A DNA stretch of 64,000 nucleotides from Jejudonia soesokkakensis (lineage in GTDB: Bacteria; Bacteroidota; Bacteroidia; Flavobacteriales; Flavobacteriaceae), in NCBI RefSeq assembly GCF_042664795.1, contig NZ_JBHTBN010000003.1:310001-374000 (forward strand). Reading direction: 5' to 3'. Under the pieces are notes generated by a model, which saw only the letters and a list, made by a program, of their open reading frames with translations, was not told the DNA's origin and ran no database searches. Of this stretch, positions 35,367 through 43,537 are shown piece by piece (within the stretch, counting starts at the first letter, position 1; each line of letters starts with the position of its first letter). Made by a program: the position numbers and the translations under genes.

Positions 35367-36104
35367 TTATTCCTGTGTTATTTCTGAAACTTCTACTAGA
35401 GCCGTTTCGGTTTCACTTTCTATTTTTTCTTCAATTATTGATCCTACGTTAGAACCATCCCCTTCTAATGAGGTTGTATCTTCATCACCTCCAGTTAACA
35501 TTCCTCCAAAACTCATAAAACCAATCGCCATTAATCCCGTGATGATAAAAGTAATTCCGAGTCCGCGTAAAGGTGCTGGCACATTACTATATCTAATTTT
35601 CTCGCGAATGGCTGCAATCGCGACAATTGCTAAGAACCATCCAATTCCTGAGCTGAAGCCGTAGTTTAGGGCCAGTCCAAAAGTTTCGATCTCACGTGAT
35701 TGCATAAATAATGAGCCTCCTAAGATGGCACAGTTTACTGCAATTAGAGGTAAGAAAATACCTAATGAGTTATACAAAGAAGGTGAAAATTTCTCTACAA
35801 TGATTTCAACTAGTTGTACCATCGTCGCAATCGTTGCGATAAAAAGAATAAATGACAAAAAACTAAGGTCATATTCTGCGTACTCTGCTCCTAACCATGC
35901 AAGAGCACCCTCCTGAAGGATATACTGATCCAATAACCAGTTTAAGGGTACCGTTACTGTTAAAACGAATATTACTGCAGCTCCAAGACCCACAGCTGTA
36001 CTTACCTTTTTTGATACTGCCAAGTATGAACACATACCCAAAAAGTATGCAAATACCATGTTATCAACGAAGATAGATTTGAAAAAAAGTTCAATGTGTT
36101 CCAT
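35367..36104 (-). CDS. nqrE: Na+-translocating NADH:quinone reductase subunit E
   Basis: This 245-aa subunit has six membrane helices and the conserved cysteine-bearing segments FAYFLGMCSYLAVSK and NCAILGGSLFM, which hold the membrane 2Fe-2S cluster shared with NqrD. Compared with the usual 200 residues it has an extra helix region and a C-terminal tail of about 35 residues that is very acidic (EEKIESETETALVEVSE). It is separated from nqrD by the inserted four-helix-bundle element. Confidence 0.95.
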   Translation of the reverse strand: MEHIELFFKSIFVDNMVFAYFLGMCSYLAVSKKVSTAVGLGAAVIFVLTVTVPLNWLLDQYILQEGALAWLGAEYAEYDLSFLSFILFIATIATMVQLVEIIVEKFSPSLYNSLGIFLPLIAVNCAILGGSLFMQSREIETFGLALNYGFSSGIGWFLAIVAIAAIREKIRYSNVPAPLRGLGITFIITGLMAIGFMSFGGMLTGGDEDTTSLEGDGSNVGSIIEEKIESETETALVEVSEITQE

Positions 36105-36113
36105 TTATTTCAA

Positions 36114-36144
36114 GTATTCAGTAAATCAGTATGCAGTAATCAGT
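36114..36144. repeat. Left inverted repeat of the intervening-sequence-like element
   Basis: The segment contains AGTATGCAGTAATCAGT, which matches at 16 of 17 positions the reverse complement of the tandem unit at 36533-36590. The stop codon of the enclosed gene lies within it. Confidence 0.7.
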
Positions 36145-36511
36145 CTTTAACTACTCCAAATTTATCGGGATTGTTAATCATATAATTTAACAATCTGCCA
36201 ACTTCTTCACTTTTATTTATTAATTCTATTTTTTGTTCTTCTGTTATATATTCACAAGCTTCGGCAAATTCTATCCAAGTTTGTGTTTCTAAATTTTCCG
36301 AGTCGCTATCAGTTAATTTACTTTGATAGTGCTTCGGATATTTACGTTTTCCGTAACTCTCTGCAATTGCTGATGAAACAGCTCGCGACGATCTCCTTAT
36401 TTGACTTGTCAAAGCAAATACTTCTTCTTTAGGAAAACCTTTTGAGATTTCAAGAATTTCCATTGCTAGCGAAAATGATTTTTTATAAGCTAGTAAATCC
36501 TGAAACTTCAT
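36140..36511 (-). CDS. Four-helix-bundle protein (23S rRNA intervening-sequence type, S23-like)
   Basis: This 123-aa protein has the family signature: MKFQDLLAYKKSFSLAM, SKGFPKEEVFALTSQIRRSS and RAVSSAIAESYGKRKY, later EACEYITEEQ. Such proteins are encoded in intervening sequences of 23S rRNA and, in Bacteroidota, at many other sites. Their function is not established. It is in the same direction as the nqr genes and is flanked by repeats able to pair across it. Insertion between nqrD and nqrE is unusual. Confidence 0.9.
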   Translation of the reverse strand: MKFQDLLAYKKSFSLAMEILEISKGFPKEEVFALTSQIRRSSRAVSSAIAESYGKRKYPKHYQSKLTDSDSENLETQTWIEFAEACEYITEEQKIELINKSEEVGRLLNYMINNPDKFGVVKD

Positions 36512-36532
36512 ATATCAATATTTCAAATAATC

Positions 36533-36590
36533 AATTACTGATTACTGCGTACTAATTACTGATTACTGCGTACTAATTACTGAGTACTGA
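36533..36590. repeat. 21-base tandem repeat, right side of the intervening-sequence-like element
   Basis: AATTACTGATTACTGCGTACT occurs twice in perfect tandem (36533-36553, 36554-36574), followed by a partial third copy up to the nqrD stop. It is the inverted counterpart of the repeat at 36114-36144, so the transcript could fold into a stem enclosing the gene. Confidence 0.85.
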
Positions 36591-37238
36591 CTAGTTTTCT
36601 TCTATTAGTTCTTTATTACGACTACGTTGCACCCAAATGATAATCCCTACTACGATTAATGCCATAGGAGGTAAAACCATAAATCCGTTGTTTTCATATC
36701 CATATGCGTACAAACCTGTTTTTGTCACAGGATCACCCAGGACTTGAAATCCGAATAAGGTCCCACTTCCCAACAATTCACGGAAAAATCCAACAATGAT
36801 TAGAATGACTCCATATCCAAAAGCATTTCCAATTCCGTCAAGGAAAGAACGCCATGGACCATTCCCCAAAGCAAATGCTTCAAAACGCCCCATAATAATA
36901 CAGTTGGTAATAATTAAACCAATGAATACTGAAAGTTCCTTGCTCAATTCGTAAGCAAAAGCTTTTAGCACCTGATCTACAATAATTACCAAAGTTGCAA
37001 CAACAATAAGTTGTACGATAATTCTAATTTTTGAAGGAATGACATTTCTCATTAAAGAGATTACAACATTCCCAACGCCTAATACAAACACTACAGAGAT
37101 TGCCATTACGATCGACGGCTTTAACTGTGCTGTGATCGCAAGTGCAGAACAAATACCCAATACTTGAATCGTAATCGGGTTATCGTCTGTTAACGGATCG
37201 ATAATTAATTTTGTATCCTTTTTTGAAAGTAATCCCAT
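36591..37238 (-). CDS. nqrD: Na+-translocating NADH:quinone reductase subunit D
   Basis: This 215-aa integral membrane subunit has about six helices and conserved segments IQVLGICSALAITAQL and LIITNCIIMGRFEAFA, carrying the cysteines of the shared membrane FeS cluster. It pairs with NqrE in the Na+ pathway. It starts 3 bases after nqrC. Its stop codon touches the tandem repeats of the inserted element. Confidence 0.96.
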   Translation of the reverse strand: MGLLSKKDTKLIIDPLTDDNPITIQVLGICSALAITAQLKPSIVMAISVVFVLGVGNVVISLMRNVIPSKIRIIVQLIVVATLVIIVDQVLKAFAYELSKELSVFIGLIITNCIIMGRFEAFALGNGPWRSFLDGIGNAFGYGVILIIVGFFRELLGSGTLFGFQVLGDPVTKTGLYAYGYENNGFMVLPPMALIVVGIIIWVQRSRNKELIEEN

Positions 37239-37241
37239 TGC

Positions 37242-37994
37242 TTAGTTGTTTAATGTTTTAAAGTAGGGTACATACAGCCTGATATCTTTTTTTAACATCG
37301 CTGCCACTCCGTCTCCGGTAATAGTTGCACCTGCTAGTGCATCTACTTCATTATCTGTTTTGTCATTATTTACAGGATCATTATTTCCTTTTGCTACTTC
37401 AATGCCTTTAAAAGCATCTCCATCTAAAAACTTCTCACCTGTAAAGTCATCCATAAAATACCGTTGTTTTATTTCAGCACCAAGTCCAGGAGTTTCACCT
37501 TTATGATCAAAATAGACTCCTTGTACGGTCATTGATTTATCCACTGCAACAAAGCCCCAGATAGCATCCCAAAGTCCTTTTCCTCGTACTGGCATGACAT
37601 ACACTTCTTTTCCATCCTTCTCGCCAATAAAAAGAGGTAACTTTCTGTTATATCCATCTTTTTTCGCTTTGGTTTCTTCTTTTTTAATATCAATTAGATA
37701 GGCAAGACTGTCTTCAACAGGTTCCTGTCCTTGTTGTAGTACCAATTGTTTTTTTATGTAAGTATCAAATTGAGATTGAACCTTATCTGTAGAAACAAAC
37801 GTGACATCACCAGGACCTTCATTTTCATTGACGCCCATTGCATACAGAATGTTCTGTTGCTTTTCAAACTTTTCATTTTCCTTAATCATTGGTTTAAGTC
37901 CGCTAGAGAAGCCTGCCAACAGGGAACCTACCACCACTACCATGATTACGGCAAATATGATTGTATACGTATTTTTATCTGTGTTAATTGCCAT
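37242..37994 (-). CDS. nqrC: Na+-translocating NADH:quinone reductase subunit C
   Basis: This 250-aa subunit has a single N-terminal membrane helix (residues 11-32) and a periplasmic FMN-binding domain. The flavinylation motif near the C-terminus is DALAGATITGDGV, making T224 the likely covalent FMN site that ApbE would modify. KGLWDAIWGFVAV and GETPGLGAEI are typical of NqrC. It starts 2 bases after nqrB. Confidence 0.96.
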   Translation of the reverse strand: MAINTDKNTYTIIFAVIMVVVVGSLLAGFSSGLKPMIKENEKFEKQQNILYAMGVNENEGPGDVTFVSTDKVQSQFDTYIKKQLVLQQGQEPVEDSLAYLIDIKKEETKAKKDGYNRKLPLFIGEKDGKEVYVMPVRGKGLWDAIWGFVAVDKSMTVQGVYFDHKGETPGLGAEIKQRYFMDDFTGEKFLDGDAFKGIEVAKGNNDPVNNDKTDNEVDALAGATITGDGVAAMLKKDIRLYVPYFKTLNN

Positions 37995-37996
37995 AA

Positions 37997-39214
37997 TTAA
38001 GCCGTTTTAACTTTTAAACGTTTTGCTCTTTTCTTTATATTACCTTCAAGTACATAGTGATCTATGGTCGGAGCAAACACATTCATTAATAATATTGCCA
38101 AGAAAACTCCTTCTGGATATGCAGGGTTGAATACTCGAATTAATATTGAGATAAAACCAATTAAAAATCCATAGATCCATTTACCTTTATTGGTCTGCGA
38201 TGCCGTAACAGGATCTGTAGCCATATAAACGGCTCCAAAGAGTATACTTCCTATAATTAAATGTTGCCAGAAAGGAACAGTCATTAATCCGTAAAACTTA
38301 GAGCTTTCTCCAATCCAGCCCATTTCAACTACTCCGTTAAAGATTAGTCCCATTGCGAGTGCTCCAATAAGGGTGCTAAAAATAATTCGCCAACTTCCAA
38401 CCTTAGAGAAAATTAGTATTAGTGCTCCTATTATAATTAGCAACTTAGACGTTTCACCTACAGATCCTGGTATAAAACCCCAGAACATATCCCAATAATT
38501 ATAGACTACATCTTGTCCTTGGGCATAGCTTCCTAAGATCGTTTCTCCAGAGATAGCATCTACATTTGCTCCGGCAGCAATTTCTTTTTGTCTTTCAACC
38601 GCACCGTGTACCCATACTTTATCTCCAGACATCCACGTTGGATAAGCGAAGAATAAAAAGGCACGTATTGTTAATGCAGGGTTTAGAATATTCATTCCAG
38701 TTCCTCCAAACACTTCTTTTCCAATTACTACTCCAAAGATTACAGCAACTGCCAACATCCATAGTGGGATATCAATAGGCACAATCAAAGGCACTAACAT
38801 TCCGGTAACTAAGTATCCTTCTTCAACTTCATGTCCTTTAATGATAGCAAAAATAAATTCGACCACAAGTCCTACACCATACGAAACAATTACCAATGGC
38901 AGTACGGTCCAGCATCCCATGATAAAATTATCCCAGGTAAAGAAATTAGCTAGAGGAGCCAGTCGTAATGTTTCATCAAGTGCTGAGTAATGCTGATATC
39001 CAGCGTTAAATATTCCGAAGAGCAAACAAGGAACCAACGCCATGATGACGGTATTCATCGTTCTTTTTAAATCATCTGCTGCACGAACATGAGCTCCACT
39101 GTGTGTGGTCTCATTTGGGAGGTACAAGAATGTGTGCAATGCATTAAAAGCAGGCGCCATCTTAGTACCCTCGTACTTCATCTTAAGCGTATGTAATTTT
39201 TGTTTTAAACCCAT
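37997..39214 (-). CDS. nqrB: Na+-translocating NADH:quinone reductase subunit B
   Basis: This 405-aa integral membrane subunit, with about ten helices, binds riboflavin and a covalent FMN. The stretch FGGTGMNILNPALTIRAF and YMATDPVTASQTNKGKW are conserved. The flavinylation site appears as VDAISGETILG with T225; the usual motif is SGAT, so Glu replaces Ala just before the threonine. It follows nqrA by 34 bases. Confidence 0.96.
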   Translation of the reverse strand: MGLKQKLHTLKMKYEGTKMAPAFNALHTFLYLPNETTHSGAHVRAADDLKRTMNTVIMALVPCLLFGIFNAGYQHYSALDETLRLAPLANFFTWDNFIMGCWTVLPLVIVSYGVGLVVEFIFAIIKGHEVEEGYLVTGMLVPLIVPIDIPLWMLAVAVIFGVVIGKEVFGGTGMNILNPALTIRAFLFFAYPTWMSGDKVWVHGAVERQKEIAAGANVDAISGETILGSYAQGQDVVYNYWDMFWGFIPGSVGETSKLLIIIGALILIFSKVGSWRIIFSTLIGALAMGLIFNGVVEMGWIGESSKFYGLMTVPFWQHLIIGSILFGAVYMATDPVTASQTNKGKWIYGFLIGFISILIRVFNPAYPEGVFLAILLMNVFAPTIDHYVLEGNIKKRAKRLKVKTA

Positions 39215-39248
39215 TTACTTAGTATTTTTCATTTTTCAAAATGAATAA

Positions 39249-40601
39249 TTATCCAATTTCTTTATACATTAAATCCAGTCCATTTCTAATGATCTGTTGA
39301 TGTGGTTGTTTTGACACACAGATAAATTCTGTCAAAGCAAAATCTTCTGGCGCAACTTCATACATTCCTAAGGCTTCCATCGCATCAAGGTCTTGAACCA
39401 TACATGCTTTTAAAATCTGAAGCGGATAAATATCTAGTGGAAACACCTCTTCATAATTTCCTGTCACTACAAAAGCACGGTGCTCTCCGTTTGTATTAGT
39501 GTCCAGTTCAAATTTTTTCTTCGGAAACATCCACGAAAAAGTTAATGCTCTGGAAGTTGAGATTTTATTAAAAACAGGTTTGTTCCACCCAAAGAATTCA
39601 TAATCGTCTCCTTCAGGAATTACGGTTACAGTATTGTTGTAGTATCCTAAATGTTCTTTTGGAGAGATCGCTTTTCCAGTTAAAACATCCCCGCTTATCA
39701 CACGAACATTTTCTTCATCCAAACCAGAATCGTATACAAATGTTGCCACCTCTGCGCCTATTTTAGTACGATAGTATTTTGGTGTTTTTACCGAAGAACC
39801 TGCAAGTGCTACAATTCTTTCAGCATTAAATTTTCCAGTTAAGAAAAGTTCTCCAATAATTACTAAGTCCTGAGCAGCTACTGTCCATACAGTTTCGCCT
39901 TTATTTATAGGATCTATTTTATTGATCTGAGTTCCAACATTTCCTGCAGGATGCAAGTTATTCGCTTTATGAATCACAACATCATTCATAGTTGCCAACG
40001 GTGAAGCGCCTTCATTCCCAATAGTGATATGCACAGCGCCTTCAGTTAGTTTGCTCAAAGCTGTTACCGCAACCTGTAACTCTTTTTCTTTTCCTTTTAA
40101 CGTAAAATCTAGATCTGCAGAAAGTGGTGCTGTATTTACTCCTGAAATGAATATAGCCTTTGGCATTATATCCGGATTTGCAATTACATCGTACGGACGT
40201 TGTTTAACGAATGGCCAACATCCAGAAACTAACAGATGATTTTTTACGTCTTCGGCCTGCATTGAATCTGGATTTTTAATTCCGAAGTCATTATAGGCAT
40301 CTTGCGTTTCAGCTTCGATAGTAATCTTAGTGATCACTCTTCTTGCTCCTCGCTCTATTTCGGTTAAGGTACCACTCACGGGAGAAACAAACTTTATCGC
40401 TTCATTATCTTTACTGTAAAAAACAGTATCACCAGCCTGCAGTTTTCCCCCTTCCTTTACCACCATTTTTGGCGTAATTAAGTGAAAATCTGAAGTTCTA
40501 AATGCAAATGTGCGCGAACGCGGTGCGTTGGAAAGTGTTTTATCCGCTTCGCCTTTAAGGCGAATGGTAAGACCTTTTTTAATCTTAATGTCTTTGGACA
40601 T
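39249..40601 (-). CDS. nqrA: Na+-translocating NADH:quinone reductase subunit A
   Basis: This 450-aa soluble subunit is at the cytoplasmic face and takes part in quinone binding. The start MSKDIKIKKGLTIRLKGEAD, then RSRTFAFRTSDFHLITPKM and a KPTYDV-like segment (FVKQRPYDVIANP), is diagnostic. It is the first gene of the operon and is preceded by a well matched promoter with a leader of about 60 bases. Confidence 0.96.
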   Translation of the reverse strand: MSKDIKIKKGLTIRLKGEADKTLSNAPRSRTFAFRTSDFHLITPKMVVKEGGKLQAGDTVFYSKDNEAIKFVSPVSGTLTEIERGARRVITKITIEAETQDAYNDFGIKNPDSMQAEDVKNHLLVSGCWPFVKQRPYDVIANPDIMPKAIFISGVNTAPLSADLDFTLKGKEKELQVAVTALSKLTEGAVHITIGNEGASPLATMNDVVIHKANNLHPAGNVGTQINKIDPINKGETVWTVAAQDLVIIGELFLTGKFNAERIVALAGSSVKTPKYYRTKIGAEVATFVYDSGLDEENVRVISGDVLTGKAISPKEHLGYYNNTVTVIPEGDDYEFFGWNKPVFNKISTSRALTFSWMFPKKKFELDTNTNGEHRAFVVTGNYEEVFPLDIYPLQILKACMVQDLDAMEALGMYEVAPEDFALTEFICVSKQPHQQIIRNGLDLMYKEIG

Positions 40602-40665
40602 AGGATACTTGTGTTAAAATTGTCTTTTATTCACTTAAAAAAAGTGAGTCTTATTAAAAGGTTTG

Positions 40666-40696
40666 CAAATTTATAAAATAGGAAGCCATCTTACAA
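40666..40696 (-). promoter_or_regulatory. Promoter of the nqr operon
   Basis: On the minus strand TTG (40696-40694), a 20-base spacer, then TAAATTTG (40673-40666), a full match to the Bacteroidota consensus. The leader contains a small CACTT/AAGTG hairpin near 40631-40646. Confidence 0.75.
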
Positions 40697-40792
40697 TGAA
40701 TTGCACTATTTTATTCCAAAAAAAACTTGATGATCTTGAACACAATTTTAAGGCACAAATTTTGTTTATCTTTAGCCACATAATTTTAGTCC

Positions 40793-42046
40793 ATGCGTAC
40801 ACCTTTATTTCTTTCTGTTTTTCTACTTTGTTTCGCCTTTTCTAATGTCGCCCAAGTAACAGAAATTGTTGAACCCAATTATATAAGAACTATACAATTT
40901 TCGGGCACTACAGCTCAAAGTCAGTTGCCAATTATACGACTTGGTGACAGATTACAGCTTTCATTTGATGCGCTTAATGGTGAAGAAGCCGATTTTTATT
41001 ACACGATCACACATCATAATTTTGACTGGACACCGAGTGATCTTTCAAAGGGAGAATATTTGGATGGATTTGATGATGTTCGGATTGAAACCTATGAAAA
41101 TTCATTAAATACGCTTCAAATTTTTTCAAATTATACCCTTACTATTCCTAACAGAGAAACTAGAGCTATAGAAAAAAGTGGAAACTACCTCATCACTATT
41201 TTTGATGACGATGGATACCCTGTGTTTTCTAGAAAATTTATGATCATTGAAAGTGTAGCTACGGTGGGTGTTGAAATTAAACGCAGTAGAGACTTAAAAT
41301 ACATTGATGAAAAACAAGTGGTGCAGTTCTCCATTAACTCTCCAACAGAGTTATTGATCAATCCTAAACAAACGGTCAAGACGTTGGTCATGCAAAACAG
41401 CAACTTTAAAACAGCAATTACAGATTTAAAACCTCAATATACGATTGGAAGTGAATTGATTTACAGATATGATCAGGAAGCTGCTTTCTGGGGAGGTAAT
41501 GAATATTTGTTTTTTGACAATAAAGACATTCGAGGTGCAAATAACAGCATCCGTTCGGTAGCACTAAATGAGCTATATGAAAATTTTCTTTTTACAGATG
41601 GAGTTCGTGCGAACAGGCCCTATACCTACAATCCAGATATTAACGGAAATTTTGTTGTGCGCAATATTGACGCCAGAGATCAAAGTATTGAGGCAGAGTA
41701 TGCAAAAATTCATTTTAATCTCATTTATCCGTATGAACTGGGAGATAACGAATTACATATCTACGGAAACTTTAATAACTGGACCATTGATGGTTCAACC
41801 TATTTAGAGTATAATACTGAAAGCGATACCTACCAAAATACACGTCTTTTTAAGCAAGGATTTTACAACTATAAATATGTATTGGTGACTCCAGATGGTA
41901 AAATCGATCCAGGGGCTATTAGCGGGAATTATTGGGAAACCGAGAATGAATATACCGTTCTTGTTTATTACCGTGCTTTAGGTGCTCGTTTTGACAGAAT
42001 TATTGGTTTTGGAATGGCAAATTCTACAAATATTACCAATCAATAA
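40793..42046 (+). CDS. Type IX secretion system plug protein (DUF5103)
   Basis: This 417-aa protein has a signal peptide (MRTPLFLSVFLLCFAFSNVAQ), an N-terminal Ig-like domain (NYIRTIQFSG, FYYTITHHNFDWTPSDLSKG) and a C-terminal E-set-like domain (NELHIYGNFNNWTID, YNYKYVLVTPDG). This matches the family identified as the Plug that closes the SprA translocon channel on the periplasmic side. It is a component of the T9SS, like porT at 57174. Confidence 0.9.
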   Translation: MRTPLFLSVFLLCFAFSNVAQVTEIVEPNYIRTIQFSGTTAQSQLPIIRLGDRLQLSFDALNGEEADFYYTITHHNFDWTPSDLSKGEYLDGFDDVRIETYENSLNTLQIFSNYTLTIPNRETRAIEKSGNYLITIFDDDGYPVFSRKFMIIESVATVGVEIKRSRDLKYIDEKQVVQFSINSPTELLINPKQTVKTLVMQNSNFKTAITDLKPQYTIGSELIYRYDQEAAFWGGNEYLFFDNKDIRGANNSIRSVALNELYENFLFTDGVRANRPYTYNPDINGNFVVRNIDARDQSIEAEYAKIHFNLIYPYELGDNELHIYGNFNNWTIDGSTYLEYNTESDTYQNTRLFKQGFYNYKYVLVTPDGKIDPGAISGNYWETENEYTVLVYYRALGARFDRIIGFGMANSTNITNQ

Positions 42047-42058
42047 GTATTTCTACTG

Positions 42059-42066
42059 TAAGTTTG
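42059..42066 (+). promoter_or_regulatory. Bacteroidota -7 element for the PLP decarboxylase
   Basis: TAAGTTTG matches TAnnTTTG and lies 36 bases before the ATG at 42103. No clear -33 TTG. Confidence 0.45.
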
Positions 42067-42102
42067 CAGTTCTAAATTCTTCTAAGAAATTAAAACCTAA
42101 AC

Positions 42103-43491
42103 ATGCAAAAAGATCTTCAACTCTTTACTTCTTTAGCTGAAAAATTACTTACCGCAGAAAATAATGATCCTGTAGTTGACCCCATACCTACTTCAGAATT
42201 GTATGAACAATTAGATCTTACACTCTCTGAAGAACCTGCCACCGATACCTACTTTGAGGAAACTTTAGAAAAACTGGTTTTAAACACTCCAAGAACGGCT
42301 ACTAAGTTATTTTTTAATCAGTTATTTGGAGGACGACATCCTAAAGCTACTTTAGGAGATTTACTTGCTGTGATGCTTAATAATAGTATGTATACGTACA
42401 AAGTTGCAGGACCTCAAGTAGGTGTTGAAAAAGAAATTCTGCATAAAATCTGTGATCGTATTGGCTACGGAAACGATAGCGATGGCACTTTTGCTCCAGG
42501 AGGCTCTATGAGTAACTTTATGGCGATGCTCATGGCTCGTGATGCGCATGCAAAGGCAATTCCAACTGAAGGAGTTACCAAAAAAATGACTGTTTATACT
42601 TCGATCGAATCTCACTATTCCATTCCAAAAAATGCAGCGTTTATGGGCATTGGCCGTGAACAGGTTCGATACATTGACACCAATGCGGTAGGTGAAATGG
42701 TTCCCGAAAAACTTTCAGCACAAATAACCAAAGATATTGCTGAAGGTTTTGCACCTTTCTTTGTCAACGCAACTGCGGGCACAACCGTTTTGGGAGCATT
42801 TGATCCTATTAAACCTATTTCAGAAATTTGTAAAAAATACAATCTTTGGCTTCACCTTGACGGTGCGTATTGTGGTGGTGTGATTTTTAGTTCAAAGTAT
42901 ACGCATTTGGTAAAAGACATCGAGCTTACAGACTCATTTAGTGTCAATGCACATAAAATGCTGGGCACTCCCCTTTCATGTTCTATTATTGTTACTCAAC
43001 ATAAAAAACACCTGTATGATTCGTTTAGCAATGATGCGGCCTATCTATACCAGACAGACGGCGATGACTACAACTTAGGTAAAACCTCTTTGCAATGTGG
43101 ACGAAGAAACGATGCCCTTAAGTTTTGGACACTTTGGAAATCTGTAGGTAGTAAAGGGCTTGAAAAAATGGTGGACAATCAGTTTTATTTGGCAGATGTC
43201 GCAAGAAAATACATTTCCAACCATCCAGACTATACCCTTTATAGCTTTGATGACTCCATTTCGATTTGCTTTAATTACAAAAATATTCCTGCACAACGCC
43301 TTTGCACGGCACTTTACCAAAGTGGCGAATTGATGGTAGGCTTCGGAACTTTCAGAAATCAAGAGTTTGTAAGATTAGTGACTATTAATTCAGGCAATGA
43401 AAAAAAGGACATTTTACACTTTTTCAAAATCCTAGAAACATTTGTGGAAGCCCACCCAAGTCTAGTACAATCTGAGGTCTTTCAGCAGTAA
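42103..43491 (+). CDS. Group II pyridoxal-dependent amino acid decarboxylase
   Basis: This 462-aa enzyme belongs to the aromatic-amino-acid/glutamate decarboxylase group. The PLP lysine is in SVNAHKMLGTPLSC, preceded by FVNATAGTTVLGAFDP and the WLHLDGAYCGG segment, where Asp binds the pyridine ring. The N-terminal GGRHPKATLGDLLAVMLNNS is typical of GAD-like and sulfinoalanine decarboxylases. The substrate cannot be decided from sequence. Confidence 0.9.
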   Translation: MQKDLQLFTSLAEKLLTAENNDPVVDPIPTSELYEQLDLTLSEEPATDTYFEETLEKLVLNTPRTATKLFFNQLFGGRHPKATLGDLLAVMLNNSMYTYKVAGPQVGVEKEILHKICDRIGYGNDSDGTFAPGGSMSNFMAMLMARDAHAKAIPTEGVTKKMTVYTSIESHYSIPKNAAFMGIGREQVRYIDTNAVGEMVPEKLSAQITKDIAEGFAPFFVNATAGTTVLGAFDPIKPISEICKKYNLWLHLDGAYCGGVIFSSKYTHLVKDIELTDSFSVNAHKMLGTPLSCSIIVTQHKKHLYDSFSNDAAYLYQTDGDDYNLGKTSLQCGRRNDALKFWTLWKSVGSKGLEKMVDNQFYLADVARKYISNHPDYTLYSFDDSISICFNYKNIPAQRLCTALYQSGELMVGFGTFRNQEFVRLVTINSGNEKKDILHFFKILETFVEAHPSLVQSEVFQQ

Positions 43492-43537
43492 AAATTACTT
43501 TCGGCTTTTATTTTAAAAAACATTTTATCTTTACGGT

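Noticed and set aside
36105..36590. CRISPR-like array suggested by the 21-base repeats
   Set aside because: The repeats are directly adjacent with no spacers and are inverted copies of the other flank, fitting an intervening-sequence element.
40625..40650. Hairpin in the nqr leader as terminator or riboswitch
   Set aside because: The stem is only five to six A/T-rich pairs, with no T run and no conserved aptamer features seen.
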